From positions 62,001 to 126,000 of the forward strand of contig NZ_JAHSPG010000016.1 in NCBI RefSeq assembly GCF_019130065.1: DNA of 64,000 nucleotides. Reading direction: 5' to 3'. This DNA is from Pinibacter aurantiacus (lineage in GTDB: Bacteria; Bacteroidota; Bacteroidia; Chitinophagales; Chitinophagaceae). Position numbers and translations under genes: made by a program. Below, piece by piece: positions 24,272 through 31,953 of the stretch (position 1 is the first letter of the stretch; each line of letters begins with the position of its first letter). The notes beneath the pieces are model-generated. The model made no database searches and was not told where the DNA came from. It worked only from the letters and a program-made list of their open reading frames with translations.

Positions 24272-25285
24272 TTATTTGCTGATCAAACCAGCGAAGTGTT
24301 TTACTGTACGAACAAGCTGAGATACATAGCTCATTTCGTTATCGTACCAGCTAACAACTTTTACTAATTGTTTGTCGCCTACAGTAACAACTTTAGTTTG
24401 AGTTGCATCAAACAAAGAACCGTAGTGGATACCGATGATATCTGTGCTTACGATTTCGTCTTCTGTGTAACCGAAGCTTTCGTTGCTTGCAGCTTTCATT
24501 GTAGCATTAATTTCTTCTGCTGTAGTTTTCTTAGCAAGAACAGCAGTCAATTCAGTAACAGAACCGGTGATTGTTGGAACACGTTGTGCACCACCGTCCA
24601 ATTTACCTTTCAATTCCGGTAATACAAGACCGATAGCTTTAGCGGCACCTGTAGAGTTAGGAACGATGTTCGCGGCAGCTGCTCTTGCACGGCGAAGGTC
24701 GCCTTTAGCGTGAGGAGCGTCCAATGTATTTTGGTCGTTAGTGTAAGCGTGGATAGTAGTCATGCTACCAACTTCGATGGTGAAAGCATCGTTCAATGCT
24801 TTAGCCATAGGAGCAAGACAGTTTGTAGTACAAGAAGCACAAGAGATGATTGTTTCACTACCATCAAGAATGCTGTGGTTAACATTGAAAACGACAGTTT
24901 TCAAATCACCTGTAGCAGGAGCAGAGATTACTACTCTTTTTGCACCGGCTTTAAGGTGGGCAGCAGCTTTATCTTTATCTGCAAAGAAACCAGTACTTTC
25001 AATAACAACATCTACATCGTGCTGACCCCATGGAATTTGAGCCGGGTCTTTTTGTGCATATATTTTTACAGTTTCGCCGTTAACGAGGATAGCGTCGTCA
25101 GTTGCTTTAACATCAGCATCAAATCTTCCCTGCGCACTGTCGTATTTTAATAAATGTGCCAATACTTTCGGGCTGGTAAGATCATTGATAGCTACCACGT
25201 CAATTCCTTCCATGTTGTAAATCTGACGGAAAACCAATCTTCCTATTCTTCCGAAACCATTGATGGCAACTTTTACTGTGCTCAT
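24272..25285 (-). CDS. gap: Glyceraldehyde-3-phosphate dehydrogenase, type I, NAD-dependent
   Basis: The 337-residue glycolytic enzyme oxidises glyceraldehyde-3-phosphate to 1,3-bisphosphoglycerate. The Rossmann start is [18 protein letters not shown], and the acidic residue after the second strand (IND, Asp35) favours NAD over NADP. The catalytic cysteine is Cys152 in [12 protein letters not shown]. Other signatures are [28 protein letters not shown] and [15 protein letters not shown]. Length and residues are complete. A terminator follows. Confidence 0.98.
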   Translation of the reverse strand: MSTVKVAINGFGRIGRLVFRQIYNMEGIDVVAINDLTSPKVLAHLLKYDSAQGRFDADVKATDDAILVNGETVKIYAQKDPAQIPWGQHDVDVVIESTGFFADKDKAAAHLKAGAKRVVISAPATGDLKTVVFNVNHSILDGSETIISCASCTTNCLAPMAKALNDAFTIEVGSMTTIHAYTNDQNTLDAPHAKGDLRRARAAAANIVPNSTGAAKAIGLVLPELKGKLDGGAQRVPTITGSVTELTAVLAKKTTAEEINATMKAASNESFGYTEDEIVSTDIIGIHYGSLFDATQTKVVTVGDKQLVKVVSWYDNEMSYVSQLVRTVKHFAGLISK

Positions 25286-25540
25286 AACTTAAATGTCATT
25301 TTAGTGTTTTTGCAATAGCGCAAATGTTATTTTAATGTTGGGAGTTGCGAAGTTACAAATCTGCAAAATTATTTGAGAGATATTTTTTTGTTATTAAGTA
25401 GAACCTGATTTTTATCATCGATCTTTCAATGTTTTTGATTGGTGCTTGAAATTTTTCTAACCGTGATTATGCGATTTTGAAAGCGAAAACATTTATTTAC
25501 AGATGATTGAAAAAATAATTTGAAAGTTTTTGAAGATTTT

Positions 25541-25571
25541 TTTGGTAGAAAGAAACACAGGCTTATCTTTG
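25541..25571 (+). promoter_or_regulatory. Promoter of tRNA-Glu (TTTG-N19-TATCTTTG)
   Basis: TTTG (25541-25544) and TATCTTTG (25564-25571) are 19 bases apart, the standard Bacteroidota housekeeping promoter. The -7 box lies 18 bases before the tRNA. The rest of the 25286-25540 gap is AT-rich with no gene. Confidence 0.85.
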
Positions 25572-25589
25572 CACTCCCTTAACGGAAAC

Positions 25590-25661
25590 GCCGCGTTGGT
25601 CAATCGGTTAAGACGCATCCCTTTCACGGATGAATGACGGGTTCGATTCCCGTACGCGGTA
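25590..25661 (+). tRNA. tRNA-Glu (anticodon TTC)
   Basis: A complete cloverleaf: acceptor GCCGCGT with ACGCGGT, D-loop with GGTTAAGACGC, anticodon loop CTTTCAC with anticodon TTC, and T-arm GGGTTCGATTCCC. The first acceptor pair would be G-T, so the boundary could shift by one base. CCA is not encoded. It has its own promoter and terminator. Confidence 0.92.
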
Positions 25662-25662
25662 C

Positions 25663-25692
25663 AAAAGCTTCGAAGAAATTCGGAGCTTTTTT
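25663..25692 (+). terminator. tRNA-Glu terminator
   Basis: AAAGCTTCGAA (25664-25674), loop GAAA, TTCGGAGCTTT (25679-25689) and more T. It begins two bases after the tRNA. Confidence 0.85.
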
Positions 25693-25843
25693 CGTTTATA
25701 GCATGCTCTTTATTTCGCGTCATTTCCTTTTTTCTTTGATAAAAATGGAATAAAAAAACACTGGCTCGTAACCAGTGTTTCAAAAATATCTAACGTAAAG
25801 TAGTTGCATTCGATTTCTAATTTGTCTACCAAGAACGCTGCAA

Positions 25844-26098
25844 TTAATAATGATATCGACATTGCACAATAACAATAGAATCGCCTTCTTCTTTGTAAAC
25901 AATCCGATGCTCCAGATTTATTCTGCGTGACCAAAACCCAGAAAGATTTTCTCTGAGTGGTTCAGGTTTCCCTGTTCCCTCAAATGGAGTACGAATGATT
26001 TCTTTAATCAAGGTGTTGATCTTACGAAGCATTGCTTTGTCGGTTTGTTGCCAATAGAGATAATCTTCCCAGGCATCTTCAAGAAAAATTATTCTCAT
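25844..26098 (-). CDS. yoeB: YoeB/Txe family mRNA interferase toxin
   Basis: The 84-residue toxin cleaves mRNA in the ribosomal A site. It has the full length of the family and the active-site residues at the E. coli numbering: Glu46 (GKPEPLREN), Arg65 (INLEHRIVY) and His83 in the terminal CRYHY. NLSGFWSRRIN is the family signature. Its start codon overlaps the stop of the upstream antitoxin gene by four bases (ATGA), the usual coupling of such pairs. No defect is seen, so the pair is probably active. Confidence 0.95.
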   Translation of the reverse strand: MRIIFLEDAWEDYLYWQQTDKAMLRKINTLIKEIIRTPFEGTGKPEPLRENLSGFWSRRINLEHRIVYKEEGDSIVIVQCRYHY

Positions 26099-26346
26099 TC
26101 TTCAATAAGCTTTCGTTCCTTGCCTTTTCCTTTTTCATATTGATCAATTGCTCTTTGAAGGCGTTCTGCATTTTTTGGAGATCTTAACAGGTAAAAAGTT
26201 TCCATTATGCTCTCATAATCTGCTTCTGAAAGCACAACTATATTTTCTCCTTTCGTTCGCGTTACATGAAGAGGAGTATGGTTATTGAAGACTTCGTCCA
26301 AATAACCTTTTAATTTCTGTCTGAAATCTGAATAGGTGACTATCAT
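26095..26346 (-). CDS. yefM: YefM/Phd family antitoxin
   Basis: The 83-residue antitoxin binds the toxin and represses its own operon. The N-terminal Phd/YefM DNA-binding fold is IVTYSDFRQKLKGYLDEVFNNHTPLHVTRTKGENIVVLSEADYESI. The toxin-binding tail is ETFYLLRSPKNAERLQRAIDQYEKGKG, very close to E. coli YefM. The start at 26346 was chosen because it begins the conserved domain and lies just after the promoter; the frame is open further upstream but that part is promoter DNA. The predicted transcript begins within a few bases of this ATG. Confidence 0.94.
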   Translation of the reverse strand: MIVTYSDFRQKLKGYLDEVFNNHTPLHVTRTKGENIVVLSEADYESIMETFYLLRSPKNAERLQRAIDQYEKGKGKERKLIEE

Positions 26347-26351
26347 AACTA

Positions 26352-26392
26352 CAAATGTAACAGAAAAGGATTGTTGTACAAAATGTTGTACA
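26352..26392 (-). promoter_or_regulatory. yefM-yoeB promoter and autoregulatory operator
   Basis: On the minus strand, TTTG (26382-26379) and TACATTTG (26359-26352) are 19 bases apart. Two TGTACA hexamers (26375-26380 and 26387-26392) lie exactly 12 bases apart, each within TTGTACAA, and one overlaps the -33 box. The same core and spacing are known from the E. coli yefM operator. Confidence 0.85.
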
Positions 26393-26465
26393 ATACTTTG
26401 TTGAGAATAATAAAGAATTGAAACAAAAAAACTTACGATTAAGGTCATAAGTCTAACCAAAAAAA

Positions 26466-27113
26466 CTATTTCAATACTCCCCAGTCCAGCACTCTTCTCG
26501 CATACTTCTTATCACGAATGATAAAAGTATATTCCGTGCCTCGATCGCCCATGCCGAGCATGTAGATGTAAATATTTTTTTTATCCGGTGTTACGTAAAC
26601 AGCGTTGCGTGTTTTCTGGTTGCCTTCATTTGAAAATGAAAAGGTGGGGTTGTAAAGATCTTTGTACGCAACAGAAGGTATAGCGACTGTGTCTTTATCA
26701 ATGATCACGCTGATAGAATCGATGGTCGTTTGCGGCGTAATGCCATAGCAGCCATAAAAAGGTTTGCCATCTATTCTTACCAAATGGTCTTCTACCAAAT
26801 TCAGTTTGTGTTTTGTTGGAACAAATCTTCCCGTTTGAATGTACACGGTAATTCCATCTCCTGAGTAGGTTGCTGAATTGCTGTTAACATCCCGCAATGG
26901 AAGTTTGGGAAATGGCTTTTTATTGATGCTTTCCTCAATGCCGGCCATCGTAAAAGCTGCCAGATCAGCTTTTAGGTCTTTTTCCATCATGCGCGCCCAT
27001 TGGTCCTTTTTCTGGCGAAAATCTGGGTAGTCCAGGTCCTGCGCCTTTACGAAAGTTGTAGTGGCGAGCAACGCGCCCGAGAGAATCAGTATTTTTTTCA
27101 TGTGGTTCTTCAT
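26466..27113 (-). CDS. Secreted hypothetical protein, 215 aa
   Basis: I do not recognise a family. The protein has a signal peptide (MKKILILSGALLATTTFVKAQ, counted from the second Met; a start at 27101 is equally possible). The mature part begins DLDYPDFRQKKDQWARMMEKD, continues with mixed strands (YSGDGITVYIQTGRFVPTKHK; YVTPDKKNIYIYMLGMGDRGTEYTFIIRDKKYARRVLDWGVLK) and contains a single-pass exported domain of about 190 residues. The longer open frame to 27428 runs through the promoter of the divergent gene and is not used. Its neighbours suggest no specific role. Confidence 0.7.
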   Translation of the reverse strand: MKNHMKKILILSGALLATTTFVKAQDLDYPDFRQKKDQWARMMEKDLKADLAAFTMAGIEESINKKPFPKLPLRDVNSNSATYSGDGITVYIQTGRFVPTKHKLNLVEDHLVRIDGKPFYGCYGITPQTTIDSISVIIDKDTVAIPSVAYKDLYNPTFSFSNEGNQKTRNAVYVTPDKKNIYIYMLGMGDRGTEYTFIIRDKKYARRVLDWGVLK

Positions 27114-27303
27114 TTCATAAAAATAATTGAATAATTGATTGACCGACGAGATAATTCTGTTACCAATGTCCTTAAAAAAATGATATTTACCACGTGAAGA
27201 AAAGTGAAAGAAAAGCAAAAAGGTTTTCGCTCTTGTGCAAAATAATGTTTTCCGCATCTTCGTTTTGTTCACACCATTTTCCCAACAACTAAAACCCTTC
27301 AAA

Positions 27304-28692
27304 ATGAAATTGACTGGCTTTTGTTTAGCATTTGCTGCAGTCTGTATCGTTTTATCTTGTAGTTTTTCCAGCGGACAAGGCGAGAATTCACCTAAGTCGC
27401 AAAAGGCTGCCATTGACGACTCTTCCAACCTGATTCGCTGGCAAGTGAGGACCTCAGGTGCCTATCTCCTTTATGATGGCAATGAAGATCCCTACCTGTA
27501 CATCAACATAAAGAGCGGCGAAAATAAAAACGATAAAAAAAGAGTTCCTCTGAACATATCACTGGTGCTGGATCGCAGCGGTTCAATGGCCGGTGATAAG
27601 ATAGAATACGCAAAAAAAGCGGCAATGTTTGTGGTGGACCAGTTAAACAGCAATGACATTTTATCTATTGTTAATTATGATGACAAAGTAGAAGTGACCA
27701 GCCCTTCACAGCCTGTAAAAAACAAAGAGATGCTGAAAGCTGCCATAGATCAGATCTGCGACCGGGGGTCCACCAATTTGTCGGGAGGCACGTTGCAAGG
27801 GTATTGGCAAGTGGCAAAAACAATGAAGGCTGGGTATGTGAATCGTGTGTTGTTACTAACTGATGGCCTCGCGAATGTGGGAATTACGGACCCATCGGAA
27901 TTAAAAAAACTGGTGGACAATAAGTATAAAGAAAATGGAATCGCGCTTTCCACGTTTGGGCTTGGGGCAGATTATAACGAGGACCTGCTAACCCTGCTGG
28001 CTGAAACCGGCCGCGCAAACTATTATTTCATAAAACAAGCGGATCAGATACCCGGAATTTTTGCAAATGAGTTAAAAGGCCTTTTAAGCGTTGTGGCACA
28101 GAATGCAGCTGTATCTGTTACCTTACCTGATGGCATGGAATGTGAAAAAGTGTACGGCTATCCATACGAACTAAAGAACAACAAGGTTGAGATCAAATTC
28201 AATGATATTTATGCCAACGACGAGAAAGCCGTATTGATCAAACTAAAACCGGTAAATCGCCATAAGGCAGCTTTCTCTTTTAATTGTAACCTTTCTTATA
28301 CCGACGCAGAAACGTTTCAGGAAAAAAATCTTGCAGGAAATGCCACTATTAACCTTACAAAAGAGAAAGAAAAAGTAGAAAAGTTTCGAGATCCTGTGGT
28401 GCAGGAGATGATTGCCGTATTTACGTCTGCTGAAAAATTTGACGAAATACTTGCCGACGTGGATCGCGGCGACTATAAAACCGCAAAAAGAAAAGCAGAC
28501 AGTACGCTAAAAACGATCAGGGTTTCTAAAGACAAATACAAGTCTGAAAAGCTTCAGAAGCAGGAGCTACAATTGGAGGAATACACTAAAAACCTCGACA
28601 GCGTGCAAAACATGAAACTTGAAGATGTAAAGTTGTACCAGAAATCGAACAAGTCTGCGAATTATGAAGTGAAGAAGCTTAAAAAACAATAA
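27304..28692 (+). CDS. Von Willebrand factor A domain lipoprotein
   Basis: The 462-residue protein starts with a lipoprotein signal (MKLTGFCLAFAAVCIVLSC; Cys19 or so as lipid anchor). A VWA domain spans about residues 85-255 with the metal-binding motif D-x-S-x-S as DRSGSMAGDKIEYAKKA, the Thr of RGSTNLSGG and the Asp of LLTDGLANVG. The MIDAS site therefore looks complete. The C-terminal part contains strands like those of VIT or DUF3520-type proteins and a charged helical end (KSEKLQKQELQLEEYTKNLDSVQ). It is probably an envelope protein that binds partners through a divalent metal. The start was chosen at the signal peptide. Confidence 0.85.
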   Translation: MKLTGFCLAFAAVCIVLSCSFSSGQGENSPKSQKAAIDDSSNLIRWQVRTSGAYLLYDGNEDPYLYINIKSGENKNDKKRVPLNISLVLDRSGSMAGDKIEYAKKAAMFVVDQLNSNDILSIVNYDDKVEVTSPSQPVKNKEMLKAAIDQICDRGSTNLSGGTLQGYWQVAKTMKAGYVNRVLLLTDGLANVGITDPSELKKLVDNKYKENGIALSTFGLGADYNEDLLTLLAETGRANYYFIKQADQIPGIFANELKGLLSVVAQNAAVSVTLPDGMECEKVYGYPYELKNNKVEIKFNDIYANDEKAVLIKLKPVNRHKAAFSFNCNLSYTDAETFQEKNLAGNATINLTKEKEKVEKFRDPVVQEMIAVFTSAEKFDEILADVDRGDYKTAKRKADSTLKTIRVSKDKYKSEKLQKQELQLEEYTKNLDSVQNMKLEDVKLYQKSNKSANYEVKKLKKQ

Positions 28693-28713
28693 CCGAATAA
28701 TTGATTTTTGCAG

Positions 28714-28784
28714 AACGCTTAACGCCTAATGCACAACGCAGAGCTTTGCGTTAAGCATTAGGCGTTTGGCATTAAGCTTTTTTC
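28714..28784 (+). repeat. Word-hairpin element, TTAACGCCTAATGC type, terminator-like
   Basis: AACGCTTAACGCCTAATGCA (from 28714) is complementary to TTTGCGTTAAGCATTAGGCG (28745-28764), followed by GTTTGGCATTAAGC and TTTTTTC. It lies between convergent genes and could terminate the VWA transcript. Confidence 0.7.
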
Positions 28785-28786
28785 AG

Positions 28787-29812
28787 TTATTCTGCTACAT
28801 GCCCCAGCCATCTCGTTAACGCCTCTGAAATGATCTGAAACTCAACCAGGAAGCCATCATGACCGTAAGAGGAGTCAATTTCTATATAGGTGGCGTTGGG
28901 CAAATGCTCGGCTATAAACTGCTGTTCTTTTGGCGGGCATAAAATATCGCTTGCTATTGCCATTACCAAAGCTCTTTGTGGAACGCGTCTCAAAACTGCA
29001 GCAAGATTGCCGCCGCGGCCGCGTGAAATGTTGTGAGAGTCCATGCTTTTGGTAAGTGCCCAATAGCTTTGCGCAGAAAATCTTTTTACCAGTTTATCGC
29101 CCTGGTAGTTAATGTATGAAGAGGCTTTAAAATTATCCAGCTTTTCATGATCGTGATCGGCTTGCTGATGCACCATCATATCGTAGTTGCGATAGGTGAG
29201 CATGCCAATGGCTCTTGCCGCTTTCAGGCCCTTTTCACCCGCGCCGATGCGTTTTTCCTTCCAGCTTTCATCTGCCTCAATGGCCAGTCGCTGGGCTGTA
29301 TGAATAGCAATTCCCCAGGCGCTTTCGGCCGGAGAGGTTGTAATAAGGAAAATGTTTTTGATTACCCCTGGTTCCATCACACTCCATTCCAGCACCTGGT
29401 AGCCGCCCATGCTGCCACCCATCAACAGGTGCACAGAGGAAATGCCCAAATGCTCCTTTAAAAGAATATGCGCTTTTACCATATCTCGAATGGTAATCAG
29501 CGGAAAATCGGCAAAATAAGACTGGCCGGTCACCGGATTAATGGATTGGGGGCCGGTACTGCCGTAACAAGAACCCAGGATATTGGCGCAGACGATGAAA
29601 TATTTATTGGGATCGATGGCTGAATTTTCGCCCACTACTCCCTTCCACCAGTCGGTAGCATCGCTGTTGGCGGTAAGCGCGTGACAAACCCATACCACAT
29701 TACTTTTGCTGGCATTGAGGGTGCCATAGGTGTGGTATCCGATAGTTACTTCCGGCAGGGTATCACCGCTTTCAAGTTCAAAACTTTTTTTAATATGTAG
29801 CGTTTGCAACAT
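28787..29812 (-). CDS. metX: Homoserine O-acetyltransferase
   Basis: The 341-residue alpha/beta hydrolase-fold enzyme transfers acetyl from acetyl-CoA to homoserine, the first step of methionine synthesis. The nucleophile elbow is GGSMGGYQVLEWS, and the Asp and His of the triad lie near IASDILCPPKEQ and SSYGHDGFLVE. VCHALTANSDATDWW and NILGSCYGSTGPQSINP are MetX signatures. Some relatives use succinyl-CoA, which depends on single active-site residues that I cannot judge safely. It is divergent from the OsmC-like and metZ-like genes. Confidence 0.93.
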   Translation of the reverse strand: MLQTLHIKKSFELESGDTLPEVTIGYHTYGTLNASKSNVVWVCHALTANSDATDWWKGVVGENSAIDPNKYFIVCANILGSCYGSTGPQSINPVTGQSYFADFPLITIRDMVKAHILLKEHLGISSVHLLMGGSMGGYQVLEWSVMEPGVIKNIFLITTSPAESAWGIAIHTAQRLAIEADESWKEKRIGAGEKGLKAARAIGMLTYRNYDMMVHQQADHDHEKLDNFKASSYINYQGDKLVKRFSAQSYWALTKSMDSHNISRGRGGNLAAVLRRVPQRALVMAIASDILCPPKEQQFIAEHLPNATYIEIDSSYGHDGFLVEFQIISEALTRWLGHVAE

Positions 29813-29856
29813 CTAAAATCAAAATAATTAGGGTGCAAAGTAACGGCGTGTGATGT

Positions 29857-29864
29857 TACCTTTG
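29857..29864 (+). promoter_or_regulatory. Probable -7 box (TACCTTTG) for the OsmC-like gene
   Basis: TACCTTTG lies 34 bases before the start codon in the 85-base divergent gap between metX and the OsmC-like gene. Confidence 0.55.
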
Positions 29865-29897
29865 CTAAAATTTTTTTTCTTTTAAAATTTCTTCGCC

Positions 29898-30326
29898 ATG
29901 GTAAATATTGAGATAAACCTTTCTGAGCCCGGATACGGCTTTGAAGCAACGGACAGCATGGGACATGTGGTAAAAATGGACACCAGTCCCGAAACAGGCG
30001 GTAATAACTACGGAGCCAGACCAATGCAGGTGCTTTTAATGAGTCTTGGCGGTTGTAGCGGCATTGATGTGGTAAGTATTTTAAAGAAACAGCGCCAGGA
30101 TATTACCCACTTTAAAATGTTTGTAGAAGCGGAAAGAGAAACCGGTAAAGAGCCTGCCCTTTGGAAAAGCGCCAAAATAGTGTTTGAACTGGGCGATTCC
30201 GTAGATGAAGACAAGGCTAAACGTGCCGCTCAGCTCTCTATGGAAAAATATTGCTCCGTAGCTGAAACCCTCCGCAGAGCGGGTTGTGAGATTACGTGGG
30301 AAGTGAGAATGGTCGAGATGAATTAA
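29898..30326 (+). CDS. OsmC/Ohr family protein
   Basis: The 142-residue protein has the OsmC fold: N-terminal strands (VNIEINLSEPGYGFEATDSMGHVVKMDTSPETGG), the long helix RPMQVLLMSLGGCSGIDVVSILKKQR with the first conserved cysteine (Cys of GGC), and a second cysteine in the helix SMEKYCSVAETLRRAG. Both cysteines needed for thiol peroxidase activity of OsmC and Ohr are present. The family reduces organic hydroperoxides, though this YhfA-like branch is poorly characterised. It lies between metX and metZ-like genes; a link to sulfur metabolism is suggested only by position. Confidence 0.88.
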   Translation: MVNIEINLSEPGYGFEATDSMGHVVKMDTSPETGGNNYGARPMQVLLMSLGGCSGIDVVSILKKQRQDITHFKMFVEAERETGKEPALWKSAKIVFELGDSVDEDKAKRAAQLSMEKYCSVAETLRRAGCEITWEVRMVEMN

Positions 30327-30447
30327 TAATTAATAATTAAGAATTAATAAGGCTGCGTGTTTACCAGTGTATGCCCTGTTAATTCACCATCCCTCACGAC
30401 CAGTATGAAGACCGCTCTATTAATTATTCTTTATTAATTATTAATTA
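30321..30447. repeat. Word-hairpin element, TTAATAATTAA type
   Basis: Left arm 30321-30351 includes the stop codon of the OsmC-like gene (AATTAATAATTAATAATTAA). Right arm 30418-30447 (TATTAATTATTCTTTATTAA) ends 4 bases before the next start codon. The core is about 65 bases. Confidence 0.75.
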
Positions 30448-30451
30448 AAAA

Positions 30452-31621
30452 ATGTCACATCATCCTATAACTAAAGTCATCCGTACACAAGTGCCGCGCA
30501 CAGACGAGATGGAGCACTCTTCGCCTTTGTTTCTTACTAGTAGTTTTTGCTACGATGATGCGGAGGAAATGCGTGCGACATTCGCGGACGAAAACGACAA
30601 CAATATTTATACGCGATTCAGCAATCCTAATGTTCAGGAGTTTACTGACAGAATGGTGGCGCTGGAAGGCACGGAAGCCGGCTTTGCAACTGCAAGTGGT
30701 ATGAGCGCCATTTTTGCATCATTCATGACCTTTTTAAAGCAAGGAGATCATTTGATTTCCTGCCGCGCCATTTTTGGAAGCACGCATACCGTTATTACAA
30801 AGTATTTGTCCAAATATGGCATTGAATACACTTATGTGGATGCAAATGACGTGGCAAGCTGGGAAGCGGCGGTAAAGCCAAATACCAAAATGATTTTCCT
30901 GGAAACGCCCACCAATCCTGCACTGGAAGTGATTGACCTGGAAGCTGCCGGAAAATTTGCCAGGAAGCATAATCTTTTACTGAACGTAGACAATTGTTTT
31001 GCCACGCCGATCGCGCAGCGACCGATTGATTTTGGTGCAGACATTATCGTGCATTCTGCTACCAAATGGCTCGATGGGCAAGGACGTGTGCTCGGCGGTG
31101 TTGTATTGGGCAAGAAAGAATTGATCCATGAAGTGTACCTGTTTTGCAGAAGTACCGGACCATCTCTTTCTCCATTCAATGCCTGGATATTGAGTCGTAG
31201 CCTCGAAACACTGGAGGTCCGTATGGAGCGCCACGCCTCTAACGCACTGAAAATAGCAAAGGCATTGGAAGGGCATGAAAAAATAAGTTCTGTTCGTTAT
31301 CCATTTTTGCAATCTCACCCTCAACATGAAATTGCGATGCGACAGATGACAAATGGCGGGGGCATTGTATGTTTTGAATTAAAGGGCGGCCTGGAAGCTG
31401 GCCGTAATTTCCTGGATGCTTTGCAAATGCTCACACTTACTGCGAATCTTGGGGATACAAGAAGCATAGCTTCGCATCCTGCAAGCACAACGCACGCTAA
31501 GCTTACCAATGAAGAGCGCGAAAAAGTTGGTATTACTCCGGGACTCATCCGTATTTCTGTTGGTCTCGAAAATGTGACTGATATTATGAATGATATATTG
31601 CAGGCGATAGATAGGAGCTAA
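30452..31621 (+). CDS. metZ: O-succinyl/acetylhomoserine sulfhydrylase, Cys/Met metabolism PLP enzyme
   Basis: The 389-residue protein is a gamma-family PLP enzyme. The pyridoxal lysine is in HSATKWLDGQGR, the cofactor Asp in NVDNCFATP, and the phosphate-binding region is ASGMSAIFASF. The tail (LTANLGDTRSIASHPASTTHAKL and PGLIRISVGLENVTDIMNDI) is standard. With MetX nearby, direct sulfhydrylation of an activated homoserine to homocysteine is the likely reaction. MetZ and MetY differ in substrate, and O-acetylhomoserine is the expected one because of metX. Cystathionine gamma-synthase activity is not excluded. Confidence 0.88.
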   Translation: MSHHPITKVIRTQVPRTDEMEHSSPLFLTSSFCYDDAEEMRATFADENDNNIYTRFSNPNVQEFTDRMVALEGTEAGFATASGMSAIFASFMTFLKQGDHLISCRAIFGSTHTVITKYLSKYGIEYTYVDANDVASWEAAVKPNTKMIFLETPTNPALEVIDLEAAGKFARKHNLLLNVDNCFATPIAQRPIDFGADIIVHSATKWLDGQGRVLGGVVLGKKELIHEVYLFCRSTGPSLSPFNAWILSRSLETLEVRMERHASNALKIAKALEGHEKISSVRYPFLQSHPQHEIAMRQMTNGGGIVCFELKGGLEAGRNFLDALQMLTLTANLGDTRSIASHPASTTHAKLTNEEREKVGITPGLIRISVGLENVTDIMNDILQAIDRS

Positions 31622-31647
31622 GAAAGTTATGAGTAATGAGTTATAAG

Positions 31648-31674
31648 GTCCCCGTTCGCGGGGACTTTTTTTTT
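31648..31674 (+). terminator. metZ terminator
   Basis: GTCCCCG (31648-31654), loop TTCG, CGGGGAC (31659-31665) and nine T. The following 280 bases hold an unmatched word run (TTTTGACTTTTGACTTTTGA) and the palindrome TAACCGGTTA (31888-31897), but no gene. Confidence 0.92.
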
Positions 31675-31953
31675 GACTTTTGACTTTTGATTTTTGACGT
31701 AATTGTGCCATTTTTTTCAAAATAGTCAACTGCCTGTCTGCGTAATTCCCCATTTTATCGATACATTGTACTTTACATACGACCCAGACCTAATTTTATG
31801 AAAACTGTCTGTTTTTAAAAGCCAGGCTACCTGTGATAAATTTTCCTTTCCTAAGACTTATCTTATTGCTAAAGAAAATGGTTTGTTAACCGGTTACTCG
31901 AAAGAGAATCTGTTTGTATTATTGGATAAATTGCTTGAATACCGTACTTGGTC

